From positions 682,001 to 746,000 of the forward strand of contig NZ_CP077725.1 of NCBI RefSeq assembly GCF_024730565.1: a DNA stretch of 64,000 bases. Direction: 5' to 3'. This stretch comes from Clostridium sp. CM027 (GTDB lineage Bacteria; Bacillota; Clostridia; Clostridiales; Clostridiaceae). Within the stretch, counting starts at the first letter, position 1; each line of letters begins with the position of its first letter. Below the pieces are notes generated by a model that ran no database searches, had not been told where the DNA came from, and saw nothing but the letters and a program-made list of their open reading frames with translations. Shown piece after piece: positions 26,518-35,619 of the stretch. A program made the position numbers and the translations under genes.

Positions 26518-27408
26518 ATGGATGCAATATTAAGCGTAAGAATCAGTGATGAATTAAAACAAAAATTTAATGAGTTAGCTCAGAGTGAAGGAATAAACAA
26601 TAAGGAATTGATGGAGCAAGTAGTTAAGTATTACGAATTAAATAGAGCAAGAGAAGGGGACAGTACTATGTCCGAAGATATAAAAGAATTACAAACAATA
26701 ACCAGTAGAATGGCAGATATATACATAAACATAGTAGAAAGAAATAATATTAAAGCCTTAGAGGTAAAAAATATCCATAGAAATGAGTTAATAGACAATA
26801 ATAAGGAAAATGAAAAACTAAAAGGAGAAATTACATTATTAAAAGAAGACAACAAAAAAATAAGCTCATTGGGAAAAGACCTATCTGATGCAAAGCATAT
26901 AACTAAAGAATTACAAGAAAATATTAAGAACTTAAAAACCCTTAATAATATGCAGGAAGAAAAAATATTAAGCCTAGCTAATACCAATGAAAAATACATT
27001 AAATTCGAAGATGAGATTATAGAGCTTAAAACATCCCTTGATAAATCATTGAATGAAAATATGCAACTTAAGAATGAATTGTTAAGTAAAAAGGATGAAC
27101 AAGATAAATTAATAAAACAGATAGATCAATTAAACCAAATAAACAAAAATAAAATAGATGAGCTGCAAATTAAAGCTAAGCAAGATGTTGAAATGCAGCG
27201 GGAAAGAACAATCTTTGAAATGGACAAAGAACTTTTAAAATTAAAAGAGGGGCAACAAATCAAAACACAGGAATTACAAGAAAGCTTTAATGAGAAAATT
27301 ACTAATTTATTAAAAGAAAAAGAGGAAGCGGCGGAAAAATTTAAAAATATGATTTTAGAAATGGATAAAAAAGAAAATGAAGCTAACGTTATTGCTAATA
27401 ATAAATAA
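26518..27408 (+). CDS. long coiled-coil protein with ribbon-helix-helix-like N-terminus
   Basis: The 296-residue product starts with AILSVRISDELKQKFNELAQSEGINNKELMEQVVKYYEL, which looks like a ribbon-helix-helix DNA-binding domain. From about residue 90 to the end it is an almost continuous charged heptad-rich coiled coil. AGAGAGGAAG precedes the ATG. There are no transmembrane segments. Such architecture occurs in plasmid/phage partition or KfrA-like proteins, which is a suggestion only. The gene stands alone with a terminator-like hairpin 120 bases downstream. Confidence 0.6.
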   Translation: MDAILSVRISDELKQKFNELAQSEGINNKELMEQVVKYYELNRAREGDSTMSEDIKELQTITSRMADIYINIVERNNIKALEVKNIHRNELIDNNKENEKLKGEITLLKEDNKKISSLGKDLSDAKHITKELQENIKNLKTLNNMQEEKILSLANTNEKYIKFEDEIIELKTSLDKSLNENMQLKNELLSKKDEQDKLIKQIDQLNQINKNKIDELQIKAKQDVEMQRERTIFEMDKELLKLKEGQQIKTQELQESFNEKITNLLKEKEEAAEKFKNMILEMDKKENEANVIANNK

Positions 27409-27528
27409 CACACCAACAGAGACTGATATAACCTATATTTTTAAAAGGTAAAATTGAATAAAGAAATAAGAGGTATACTTTACTATAAAATATCCTGCTT
27501 CTAAACTGTACATTCCATAATATTAAAT

Positions 27529-27568
27529 AAATTGACACCCTCACCATTAATCTTATTGGTGTCAATTT
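27529..27568 (+). terminator. hairpin terminator after the coiled-coil gene
   Basis: AAATTGACACC pairs with GGTGTCAATTT (11 bp). The loop is ~18 nt. Confidence 0.65.
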
Positions 27569-27837
27569 ACTTATGACATAGTTTACTTAGTAGGGTAGGG
27601 TATACTTTAATTCTATTATTATGTATACGGAACACCCTTTTGACTTGTTGTATCAGCCCGTGACACTGGATAACTATGTGGCCATATCCCTTAAAACTAA
27701 TTAAATTGGCTTTGTAAATTTACGCTTTCTTTTATTTAATAAATTCTCTAAGCAAATTCTTAAGGTTACCATCCATTCAGGTTCATTTCCATTTTTCTTC
27801 TACAGAGCGTAGCAATCGCACATATCCATATAAATAA
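27569..27837. other. 270-bp gap, no intact gene
   Basis: No convincing frame is present. TTGTAAATTTACGCTTT at 27714-27730 equals part of the complement of the Tn3-type terminal repeat at 2103-2140 but lacks its GGGGT end, so it is at most a degraded end. Confidence 0.35.
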
Positions 27838-28404
27838 CTATATCTTTTGAATATAGTTAATAATTTTAATAGTTAAATTAAAAGTTTGTTCCATTTTCTT
27901 GTAATTATCTACTATTCCATCGATCTCTATATATAAAACTTTTTCATTGAATTTTTTTCCTTTCCTAATTTCCATACAGAATAAATCTTGCGAACTTATC
28001 AAACTAATAATCTCATCATCTTTGAATAATTCAGCTAAAGTATTTTTGTTATTAGTTTTTATTATAAATTTATTAAAAATTTCATTATCGATTTTTGCAT
28101 TTTCAAGTTTATTGAAATTAACAAATGGTGTATATATGCTTCCCTTTATTCTTGATTTAAAAATAAAATTGCCTTTTGTAATATAAGAAGCCGTTATCTG
28201 TGTATTCATACCTCTTTTATCATTAGCTCTCCTGTATGCTTTATAACATATGTAGCCTTCCAAATTTTTTATTTTTATACTTTGCTCTTTTATTATGTTT
28301 CCTTTTTCAAATATGCCATTGTTATCCAAAGCAAATTTTCTCCATACAGGAGAACAAGTCCAGCCGAATACATCTGATATACTTGACTTATTAATATCCA
28401 ACAT
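27838..28404 (-). CDS. conserved-type hypothetical protein
   Basis: The 188-residue soluble protein has an N-terminal block (FGWTCSPVWRKFALDNNGIFEKGNIIKEQSIKI) and a C-terminal block (FIIKTNNKNTLAELFKDDEIISLISSQDLFCMEI...VLYIEIDGIV). The order resembles a loosely known Firmicutes family without function, seen by eye as a beta-rich domain similar to DUF3137-like proteins. The start at 28404 follows AGGAGTG; the longer frame has no better site. It is a single gene with no partner, and its role is unknown. Confidence 0.6.
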   Translation of the reverse strand: MLDINKSSISDVFGWTCSPVWRKFALDNNGIFEKGNIIKEQSIKIKNLEGYICYKAYRRANDKRGMNTQITASYITKGNFIFKSRIKGSIYTPFVNFNKLENAKIDNEIFNKFIIKTNNKNTLAELFKDDEIISLISSQDLFCMEIRKGKKFNEKVLYIEIDGIVDNYKKMEQTFNLTIKIINYIQKI

Positions 28405-28541
28405 AAAATCACTCCTTGTCAAATTTAGTGTACTTGCTTGTATACCAATTAATTTTACTCATTTTATAATCATAAATAGCAAATTATTCATTCTGAAGCA
28501 TTTCATTTTTTCACCTTTAAATATGATATTTTACGCCCAAA

Positions 28542-28793
28542 TCAACAGGATAAAAAGAAAAAAACATAAGCACCTATAAAAAATATAATTTTATAGCTTG
28601 GAAATAAAAAGTTTTTGTAATTCACATCTACAAATATCGCTGTCAATCCTACACAAGTATTTCTTAAGGAAATCGCTTGTTTGTGATTCAGTTTACCAAA
28701 AAATGTTTGATGTTGATTCCCCGTATTGAGTTGCATCTTATATACTAAAAGAGAAATAATTATTACTAAATCAACTATAAAAATAATAATCAC
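28542..28793 (-). CDS. possible small membrane protein
   Basis: The 83-residue frame has two hydrophobic segments (IIIFIVDLVIIISLLVY and IIFFIGAYVFFFLSC) with a polar middle. No clear ribosome binding site was seen. It may be a real small membrane protein, a truncated one, or chance. Confidence 0.3.
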   Translation of the reverse strand: MIIIFIVDLVIIISLLVYKMQLNTGNQHQTFFGKLNHKQAISLRNTCVGLTAIFVDVNYKNFLFPSYKIIFFIGAYVFFFLSC

Positions 28794-29267
28794 TATTGGT
28801 AACCTGTAGCTTTATAATATCCTGAAGCCATAAAAGTCATTTAAAAATTACTATTTTTATATTTAGATGGTTTTAAATGTCTGAGTGGGAAGGAATAAAT
28901 GTTTTTCTCAAAGCATGTACAACTTTTATTCTTATGTAATTTTATTATAGTGCAATATTTACATTTTTTCAATTTATTAAATCAAAAAAAATAAGCCTTA
29001 TAGTTAGTTCATAAAATGTGTGTTTTTGCCCACCCCCCCCCGGAAAGGTGGAATAAGCAAATTATCTGAAAAACTTTTTAAATATTCTATGCCAAGTTAT
29101 AAATGGGTAACACCTACAAATGTGTAAAACCGATAACTTTATGGAACTTATTAATATAGTAAATAGGTTTGTTATTATTAAATTGATTCATATTCTTTAA
29201 CTCTTCTATAAAAAGCATTATTTTTCATGGTAACAAACTCCATAGCTTTTGCAGCAGTTATATTGAT
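28794..29267. other. 470-bp noncoding stretch
   Basis: No gene is seen. It contains an unusual run of ten C (29031-29041) followed by GGAAAGGTGG, able to form CCACC/GGTGG pairing. Confidence 0.35.
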
Positions 29268-29573
29268 TTGCTTCCACTATTTTTTTATGCAAGAGTAAGT
29301 AGCAAAGACCAATCTTTAGAAAGACAAGTTTCTACGGCTAAAGACCTTGGAATACAGGATGAATACATATTTATAGAAAAAGCCAGTGGTAAAGATTTTA
29401 AGAGACCTGAATACCAGTTAATGAAACGTATTCTTAGAAGTGGTGGTATTTTATACATAAAATCTCTTGACAGATTAGGAAGAAATAAGCAAATGTTCTT
29501 AGATGAGTGGAAGGATTTTACAAAAAATAAAGAAGTTGATATAATTGTTTTAGATATGCCTTTACTATGTTAA
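29268..29573 (+). pseudogene. serine resolvase, N-terminal fragment
   Basis: The frame reads FYARVSSKDQSLERQ (catalytic Ser in RVSS), then GIQDEYIFIEKASGKDF and ILYIKSLDRLGRNKQM, the resolvase catalytic domain, up to IIVLDMP. It then ends in LLC-stop instead of continuing to the E helix and DNA-binding HTH. The extreme N-terminus is also changed (no normal start before FYARVS). It is a relic of a Tn3-type resolvase; a Tn3-like end sequence lies about 650 bases downstream. Confidence 0.82.
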
Positions 29574-29937
29574 TGTAAATGATTTAGTAAATAAAGCTTA
29601 TACAAGTTCAAAAGGGTACGATTCTAAGATGGCAAAACATATGTCTAAGGATGTGTATACCTCTACAAATGGTTATATTATGTATGAACTGTATCAGTGT
29701 AAGAAACCTATTAAAATTTCTTTCAAGTCAACTGAAATTAATCAACATAAAATTAATGGAAAGATATTTTTATATATGATTTATGATTTTGAGATGTTTG
29801 ATGCTGATGGAAAGTTAGTAACAGGTGCAATGAATAGTTCCGTTGTGTTTACAGTTACAGGAACTAATGATAATTTATACTTAGAAAAGAAACAGGAATA
29901 TATGAGTGGAAATGACGTTCCTAAAATGTATAAATAA
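29552..29937 (+). pseudogene. C-terminal fragment of an unidentified protein
   Basis: From the resolvase break on, a frame reads YYVNVNDLVNKAYTSSKGYDSKMAKHMSKDVY...IFLYMIYDFEMFDADGKLVTGAMNSSVVFTV...YMSGNDVPKMYK. Beta-rich alternation suggests a secreted or lipoprotein domain whose signal region was lost when it was fused to the resolvase piece. I do not recognise the family. Confidence 0.4.
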
Positions 29938-30148
29938 TACTAATACTTGGCATCTCTGTAGCAATGGAACAAAAACGGAAATGGGAAATACAATTTACAC
30001 CATTGCCGTTTAATTAGTTCTTTATTATTCAATAGGGCGTACTACCCCCTTAACATCATGGGTAAATATTCATTTAAGGTATCAGAAGAAATTAGAAAAG
30101 GTATGTTAATATCCTCGCTTACTTTAGAATCGGAAATAGAATAAATTT

Positions 30149-30202
30149 AATATGGTAACAGCTAATAAGTATAGTGTATTATTAACTGTTACCATATTTT
30201 TA
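30149..30202 (+). terminator. hairpin terminator
   Basis: AATATGGTAACAG pairs with CTGTTACCATATT, followed by TTTT. Confidence 0.6.
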
Positions 30203-30244
30203 CACGTTTATAGCCGTTTTCTGTTCCGTTACTACCTGTACCAC
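30201..30244 (-). repeat. Tn3-like end of the GTTCCGTTACTACC family
   Basis: ACGTTTATAGCCGTTTTCTG continues into TTCCGTTACTACCTGTACC. Related sequences in the same orientation lie at 35101, 47497, 49930 and 55268. An inverted partner-like sequence (GTAGCAATGGAACAAAAACG) lies near 29958. Confidence 0.55.
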
Positions 30245-30397
30245 CTATAATTGGATAACAATTAAAAATAAATGTAAGAAGTTATTTGAATCTAATTATT
30301 CCGAGTTAATTTCTTGTTTTTATAATTATCATGGTATTTAATATATAATCTAGTTATGAGATTAAAAGACTCAAAAACACATTGCAAAAGACTTTAT

Positions 30398-30433
30398 ATC
30401 ACGTTTAATTGTGTTAACACAATTAAACGTGAT
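30398..30433. promoter_or_regulatory. perfect 36-bp palindrome
   Basis: ATCACGTTTAATTGTG is followed by TTAA and its exact complement. It lies just upstream of the RHH-like relic and could be its operator or a terminator. Confidence 0.5.
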
Positions 30434-30444
30434 GTATTTTTAGA

Positions 30445-30573
30445 ATGGCAGATGAGAAATGTACAGTATTAGGAATTAGGATTGATACGGAAGAACGTAA
30501 AAGGTTTGATGAGTTTGTAGGAAAAAAAGGTCAAAACACCCATTTAAAAAGATTAGATGATTTTTTCTATTAA
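30445..30573 (+). pseudogene. truncated ribbon-helix-helix-like protein
   Basis: The 42-residue frame MADEKCTVLGIRIDTEERKRFDEFVGKKGQNTH... resembles the start of RHH-type regulators and the N-terminus of the coiled-coil protein at 26518, then ends in a TAA before fusing to an ABC transporter fragment. It is probably a remnant of a similar gene. Confidence 0.4.
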
Positions 30574-30584
30574 TCCATATTAAT

Positions 30585-30893
30585 GAACCGACAGCTTCGT
30601 TAGATGCACAGGGTGAATATGAACTATTTAATAATTTTAAAGAGCTTATAAAAGATACAAATAGTATTATAGTTTCACATAGGTTCTCAACAGCAAAGAT
30701 GGCTGATAAAATTATTGTTATAGAGCAAGGGGAAGTTGTAGAAATAGGATGTCATGAAGAGCTTATTAGAGATAAGGGTATATATTATAGATTGTATAGG
30801 ATTCAATCAGAATCATATGAAGAGAGTTTTATAGTAGATAATATAAGACAGGTTGATGTAGAAATGAAAGACTGTACAATATCAGTTGGTTAA
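30585..30893 (+). pseudogene. ABC exporter ATPase, C-terminal fragment
   Basis: The frame begins within the Walker B/D-loop (EPTASLDAQGEYELFNNFKELI) and continues with the H-loop (IIVSHRFSTAKMADKIIVIEQGEVVEIGCHEELI) to the stop. This is the last ~100 residues of a peptide/drug exporter with fused membrane and ATPase domains. Walker A, the signature motif and the membrane domain are absent, so it is not functional. Confidence 0.85.
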
Positions 30894-30914
30894 AAAATAA
30901 ACAACAAATTATAA

Positions 30915-32243
30915 GTGAGAGTGATTAGAGTGGAGCAGAAGTCAAAGTATAAGAGTATATCAAAATTTATAATTATATGTATTTTTGTAGCATATATTGC
31001 AATAATATTTAAGATAGTTGTATTTAAATATCCTGGATCTATACATATATTTTCAACAAGAGCAGCTAGTTTAAGACGCTTAAATTTAATTCCATTTAAG
31101 CTATGGGTTGATTTCTTTGAAAATGCATCCAGTCTGGGATGGGCATGGGCTATATCTAATTTATTTGGTAACATAATAATATTTATTCCACTAGGATATT
31201 TATTACCTTTAATCTTAAAAAAGGCTAAGAGTATATTGCCGGTAGCATGTATGTCATTTGTATTTAGCTTAGTGCTTGAGTCTTTACAATATGTATTAGC
31301 AATAGGGAGTTCTGATATTGATGATATTATTTTAAATACATTAGGTGGAGTAATAGGATATTTGTGTTATAAAGTAGTTACTAAAATATTAGTAACTAAT
31401 AAAAAAATATGTATAGGTACAATAACACTAACAGTTTTATTTTTAGTAAGTGGATTTACAGTTGCAAAGGCTGAATTCGGAAATATGATTGGAATAACAA
31501 AATTTGAGCACGAAGTAATCGGAGGAGATGTTATACCAGAATCAAGGGTCGATTATATAGGAGCTTTTATTAGTTATGATGCTAATATTATAAATATGTA
31601 TGATGGTATGATTGTAGATAGCAATGTAGACACTTCATTAATGGAAAAATTAAATGTAAAAGTTAATGAAGATACAAAGATATATCTAAATACAATGGAA
31701 AGTAAAAAAAATAAAATGACTACTGAATATAATGAATATACGGACTCAGTAAGTAGTATAGAAAAAAATTCTACTTTATCTATTTGGGGGAAAAAGGTAG
31801 AGGGTAAGATAGTAGCGGAAATAATTGTTATACAAAAACCAATCATAAATCAAGAAGGGTCTACTATAAGTCATACAGAGGATAAAAGAAATAAGAAGAC
31901 TACAGACAATAAATCAAAAGATGATATTCAAATTCCAGAAGCGAAGTCTGATATAGAAGGTTGCTTTAAAGAGTATGAAAATGCTGTAATAACAATTAAC
32001 CGTATAGATAATTTCGAAAGTGGGGAGTCTACTATTTCCGTTTCATCCGATAATAAGGTGAAAATAAAAGTACAGGATGATACAAATTATATTATTAAAG
32101 TTATAACTTCAGCAGGAGAAGTAAGGTCTATAAAATCAACTTCTATAGATGATATGAAAAAGGGCGACAAGTTAGATGTTTGGGGAGAAAGTTCTGATGG
32201 AGCACTAATAGCTGATAAGATAGTAATTATAAGGATGGAATAA
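30915..32243 (+). CDS. VanZ-family membrane protein with C-terminal repeat domain
   Basis: The 442-residue product has a VanZ-like N-terminal part with about five membrane helices: RRLNLIPFKLW, NLFGNIIIFIPLGYLLPLIL, VFSLVLESLQYVLAIGSSDIDDIILNTLGGVIGYL. After a further helix (about residues 165-190) an extracellular tail of ~250 residues holds two similar beta segments, each ending in a K(V/G)DKLDVWGE.../STLSIWGKK...IVAEIIVIQ pattern, like DUF5666 repeats. VanZ proteins are linked to low-level teicoplanin resistance and envelope functions; the tail may bind wall material. A GTG start at 30915 or 30930 is possible. Confidence 0.78.
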   Translation: MRVIRVEQKSKYKSISKFIIICIFVAYIAIIFKIVVFKYPGSIHIFSTRAASLRRLNLIPFKLWVDFFENASSLGWAWAISNLFGNIIIFIPLGYLLPLILKKAKSILPVACMSFVFSLVLESLQYVLAIGSSDIDDIILNTLGGVIGYLCYKVVTKILVTNKKICIGTITLTVLFLVSGFTVAKAEFGNMIGITKFEHEVIGGDVIPESRVDYIGAFISYDANIINMYDGMIVDSNVDTSLMEKLNVKVNEDTKIYLNTMESKKNKMTTEYNEYTDSVSSIEKNSTLSIWGKKVEGKIVAEIIVIQKPIINQEGSTISHTEDKRNKKTTDNKSKDDIQIPEAKSDIEGCFKEYENAVITINRIDNFESGESTISVSSDNKVKIKVQDDTNYIIKVITSAGEVRSIKSTSIDDMKKGDKLDVWGESSDGALIADKIVIIRME

Positions 32244-32639
32244 AATTAATATTAGCAAACTCTCCATAGTAAAGTAAAAACCCTGGTAGCATATCAGAAA
32301 TACAATATTTAAAAGATAAAATAATAAAAAATAGACAATGATAATTTTATAATAGAGTAGAAACAAGAATATATATAAGAAAAAGATGTACCGATTGAAT
32401 TATAATAATCCTATAAGTGGAATTTAAAGAGTAACAGGATATTTAAGTTTGGATGAAAGATTTGGACTAGGTAAATATCATGAAAGACAAGATAGGAGAT
32501 CACATACAGGAACTGATAAAAATAATTATCAAGTTTTATAAAAGATATACCTAGCAGGGTGATTCGTGTTGATTAACATGAATTACCCTGCTTTTGAAGT
32601 TGATTAATTAGAAAAACAGGAACCCACTGATAACAGAAT
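32244..32639. other. 400-bp noncoding or decayed stretch
   Basis: No gene is seen. A hairpin-like segment AGCAGGGTGATTCG...AATTACCCTGCTTTT at 32552-32594 could be a terminator. Confidence 0.4.
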
Positions 32640-32822
32640 TTATGAAATATATATGGATAAAAATATAGTAAAATCAAGATAATAATAACTTAAGTTTCGG
32701 AGCATAGAGTAATTCTTTCTTCCTAAACCACGCCAGTATACGCTTAATAATTCTAAATTTCTTTCTGATAATAAAGTATATCTCTCTTTATTTCCTTTAC
32801 CACTTCTAATTCTAATCTTCAT
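32640..32822 (-). pseudogene. tyrosine recombinase fragment
   Basis: The minus-strand frame begins MKIRIRSGKGNKERYTLLSERNLELLSVYWR, the GKGxKxR segment preceding the HxxR motif in tyrosine recombinases, and then degenerates into unrelated hydrophobic sequence. Upstream coding sequence is missing. Confidence 0.65.
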
Positions 32823-32845
32823 GTCATTAATTTAACTAGAATCGA

Positions 32846-32992
32846 TGCACGCCGTCGGGTACCCAAAAAAGGACTAGCTTTATCATTAGTAGCTCTTAGT
32901 TTACCATGGTTTGAGGGACGAAAACACTGGGAAGCTTAGAGAGTCTTATGCTGAAGCTTGTTCTCTTTTTGGGTGACGGTATACGTGCCCAG
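32846..32992. other. structured segment of unknown nature
   Basis: CCGTCGGGTACCCAAAAAAGG near the start can pair with CTTTTTGGGTGACGG near the end, closing about 115 bases that contain an inner AAGCTT/AAGCTT dyad. Base composition is richer in GC than the surroundings. It is not coding. Confidence 0.4.
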
Positions 32993-33208
32993 ACCTTGTC
33001 CTTCCAAATTCCCTATACTACTAGTAGCTATAAAATATAATAATTATTATAATAAGGTTTTATAAAATATATATACTATAATAATATTTCGATATCCAAG
33101 AAGGAAAACACGAAGACTAATTACTTTTTTAAAATTTGTAGGATGCTGGTAAATGGACGAGTTTGTGACCTCTACTATAAATTTATTTTTTTGAAATTCT
33201 AAATTTTC

Positions 33209-33343
33209 AGAACTGAAAATAGCCAAAGTGATGATAGAAAGAAAGGTGTAATCATAACAAATTCTTCAGGCAAATTAGATTTACAACATATTTATATTTT
33301 GGATAAAGAAAATAACATACTATACGAAAAAACATTCCAGTAA
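33209..33343 (+). pseudogene. C-terminal fragment of an unidentified protein
   Basis: The frame reads RTENSQSDDRKKGVIITNSSGKLDLQHIYILDKENNILYEKTFQ-stop. It is beta-rich and lacks a start, so it is the end of a lost gene, followed by a hairpin terminator at 33350-33375. Confidence 0.35.
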
Positions 33344-33349
33344 AAATAA

Positions 33350-33375
33350 AAGGATAGCTTTTAAAATCTATCCTT
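33350..33375. terminator. bidirectional hairpin terminator
   Basis: AAGGATAG pairs with CTATCCTT between convergent gene remnants. Confidence 0.55.
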
Positions 33376-33382
33376 CATATTC

Positions 33383-33637
33383 TTACCATGTCATGTTAGG
33401 CGACTTAATAGTTCCATCAAAATTACCATAGTAACTATCCATAAAATAATTTGCACTCAAACCATACCAAAAAGTACCTGCAGGCCTACCGTAAATACAT
33501 GCAGTGGCCGATGCAAAATTCTTATTATAATTTCTACTATAACCCGATTTTATAATTTTATAATTATTATTAAATACGTAAGCATGTGATGAACTTATGA
33601 TTGCAAAAAAACCTAATTGCTCTTGACTCTCATTCAA
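33383..33637 (-). pseudogene. C-terminal fragment of an unidentified protein
   Basis: The 84-residue frame (LGFFAIISSSHAYVFNNNYKIIKSGYSRNYNKNFASATACIYGRPAGTFWYGLSANYF...) stays open upstream past the first Met to about 33700 without a start signal. It is aromatic- and glycine-rich, as in secreted proteins. I do not recognise the family. Confidence 0.4.
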
Positions 33638-33822
33638 CCCGTTAACAACCTTCTCAATGTCTTTTCCTAAATTACTAACAGTAAAAATTTGTATTTAATG
33701 CTAACTAATAACTCCATATTTTTAGATTGAGTATCTGCAAGTGACTTTTATACTGTTCCACTTCAACTTTATATTTTTTATATTCCTCAAGTATTCCTGT
33801 AAGAGGGGTAGTAACCGCAAAG

Positions 33823-34041
33823 CCAGTTATTTACAGTTGGATATTATTATTTGAATATTGCGAGTTAGAATTAATATGTAAAAGTTCTACCTCAAAAAAG
33901 TATATAACATCAGTGTAAATCATTGATATACCAAGGATTTAATCACTAAATGATAAAGCTCTTATTTTTTTGCTCAAAACAAGTTAGTTAAAGTAGAATT
34001 ATAGTATTGATAACACTAACTAAGCGAGAGATAAAAATGGC
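33823..34041 (+). repeat. second copy of the integrase leader
   Basis: It is nearly the same as 2141-2360 and ends just after the ATGGC start codon, where the deletion junction to the tnpA tail lies. Confidence 0.8.
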
Positions 34042-34095
34042 GATAATTCTGATTATGATTTAGTAGATAACATGAGACCTTTGAAAGTAATTTAA
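34042..34095 (+). pseudogene. tnpA: last 18 codons of Tn3-family tnpA
   Basis: DNSDYDLVDNMRPLKVI-stop matches the end of the tnpA relic at 4203-4262 (NNSDYNLIDNMRPLRDI). Confidence 0.8.
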
Positions 34096-34284
34096 CATTA
34101 CTCCGATAATGGGTATAATATTCCTAAAAGTTACGTCAAATTGATAAATTAATGCGTCATATAAAGTATTAATAAACACATGTAAGTGGTAATTTAGTAA
34201 TTTAAAAAAATGTCTTGTTTTCTATTTTAAAGCATTATATGATGTTTATAGACATCGATGTACTTTATAAAGAAAGGAAGAATT

Positions 34285-34740
34285 ATGAATATAGAAATTG
34301 AAAAAACTTCATTTTATAGAATTGCTTATATAAGGCAGGTTGGATCTTATGGGCAGAATAATATTAAAGTAATGGAAAAATTAAAGAAATGGGCTAAGTC
34401 TAATGGACTGCTTAATGAGCAATCTATCATACTAGGAATTGCCCATGATAACCCTAAAATAGTAGAACCTGAAAATTGTCGTTATGACACAGGTCTCGTT
34501 ATTTCAAATGATTATTGCATTAGTGATGATTATATTAGTGATGGTAACATTCTTGGAGGAAAATATGCAGTTTTTAAAATAAGACATACAGCTGAAGAAG
34601 TTCAAAAAGCGTGGCTTGCAATTTTTCCGGAATTATTCAAGAAAGGGTATCAACTGGATGAGGCAAGACCTATTCTTGAAAGGTATAAAACTGAAATGGT
34701 TAAAAACCATTTTTGTGAAATTTGTGTACCAATTAACTAA
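34285..34740 (+). CDS. GyrI-like small-molecule-binding domain protein
   Basis: The 151-residue stand-alone protein reads IEIEKTSFYRIAYIRQVGSYGQNNIKVMEKLKKWAKSNGLL...ILGIAHDNPKIVEPENCRYDTGLVI...GGKYAVFKIRHTAEEVQKAWLAIFPELF. It ends with the RPILERYKTE...CEICVPI strand typical of the GyrI/AraC-effector (SHS2-type) fold. Family members bind toxic small molecules, and some protect gyrase; others are parts of multidrug regulators. The start at 34285 follows AAAGGAAG. Its place between tnpA tail and right end marks it as transposon cargo. Confidence 0.82.
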   Translation: MNIEIEKTSFYRIAYIRQVGSYGQNNIKVMEKLKKWAKSNGLLNEQSIILGIAHDNPKIVEPENCRYDTGLVISNDYCISDDYISDGNILGGKYAVFKIRHTAEEVQKAWLAIFPELFKKGYQLDEARPILERYKTEMVKNHFCEICVPIN

Positions 34741-35018
34741 AATTTAGTTTTAATAATTTATAGGTTATAGAATTTAATAAAATACGTAAGTCTTACGCAT
34801 TAGTTGTGTCCCATTCTTCATACTTTACATCATAACAGCCACGAAATAGTAGTTCCGTTTTTGATTTATAGTTCATCAAAAATGGAGAATACTGTCTTAT
34901 GGCTGTTTTTTTCACGAATCGTCTCAATACCCCATATATTTAATAACTGTTTTATTGCATCAGCGTCTTGGGAATATATGCTTAACCGGGCGAATTTACG
35001 CTTTGCGGTTTCTACCCC

Positions 35019-35306
35019 AATAACATCTCCATCCTAAAGCATTATCAAATATATATGATGCTATAAGCAATGTATTCTTGAATTTCAAATCCATTTATTT
35101 ACATGCTTATAGCCGTTTTTGGTTCCGTTACTACATATACCCATAGTAGGTTGAAAACAAAAAAACAGATCCTGCTGTAGTGCAGTAGGATCTGTTTCCC
35201 TTGGGGGAAGGGGAAATAATTTCATTTGCTTTAGACAAGTTTACTGACTGCTACTAAGATTAAATAGAATGATGAATGCTTAGGTACTTTAATAGATTAG
35301 TTTACT
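35019..35306. repeat. dispersed repeat, first part (matches 47416-47702)
   Basis: It includes a relic of the upstream region of the membrane gene at 47064 (AATAACATCTCCATCCTAAA). The Tn3-like end TTCCGTTACTAC and a strong hairpin AACAGATCC...GGATCTGTT (35161-35198) follow, then an AT-rich spacer that leads into the candidate RNA. Confidence 0.65.
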
Positions 35307-35438
35307 TTTGGGCAGTGAGTAGGATTGTCCAAAGCTTCATTTGTGACCTAGAGTAGTGAAAGAGCTTGTGCCACATCAGGTTTTAGTATGAAGAATGAAG
35401 GAGAAAATATGCTGTGGATCAGCCTTTGACTGCGGAGT
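35307..35438 (+). ncRNA. candidate structured RNA, copy A
   Basis: Three copies of this ~130-nt block exist (also 44661-44792 and 47703-47833). It has a GGGCA/TGTCC pairing, a stem around AGCTTCAT...GAAAGAGCT, and a 9-bp stem CCACATCAG/CTGATGTGG that is intact in copy B but mispaired in this copy. It is noncoding in all frames. The family is not recognised; clostridial raiA-type or other large RNAs would be the first models to test. Confidence 0.45.
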
Positions 35439-35619
35439 AAAATAATTAATGTTTTAAAATATATTTACAATGTAACGATTAAGGCTGTAAAGTGCTTAGT
35501 TTAACAATTTAAATCTTTAAGATGTCAATTTCAATATAAATTAAATTTATGATGTCCTAAACAATCAATATTATTCATCAAGTGAGTGGTTATTACTATC
35601 ATAAATTCACTCCTAAAAA

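Larger units (their letters stand above)
33805..35018 (+). mobile_element. Tn3-family deletion derivative carrying a GyrI-like gene
   Basis: The left end (GGGGTAGTAACCGCAAAG, missing the inner 20 bases of the 38-bp repeat) is followed by the same integrase leader as at 2141-2354. The last 18 codons of tnpA (34042-34095) come next, then the GyrI-like gene and an inverted 38-bp end (34981-35018; complement begins GGGGTAGAAACCGCAAAGCG). Integrase and nearly all of tnpA have been deleted between start codon and transposase tail. Flanking 5-mers (TAAGA, AATAA) do not match. It could move only if a related transposase acts in trans. Confidence 0.78.

Noticed and set aside
27714-27730. Match to the inner part of the Tn3-type terminal repeat
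   Set aside because: Only 17 bases match and the GGGGT outer end is missing; not enough to call a transposon end.
33800-35023. Target duplication of the GyrI-carrying unit
   Set aside because: Flanks TAAGA and AATAA do not match, so no duplication is claimed.
34804-35037. 77-codon open frame on the plus strand
   Set aside because: It crosses a hairpin and the transposon's right terminal repeat and has no start signal; a minus-strand frame there (SQDADAIKQLLNIWGIETIREKN) was also seen but not recognised.
35307-35438. Cobalamin riboswitch for the corrinoid operon
   Set aside because: I could not find the B12 box (GCCACTG) or core pattern, and the same sequence occurs at two loci without B12 genes.
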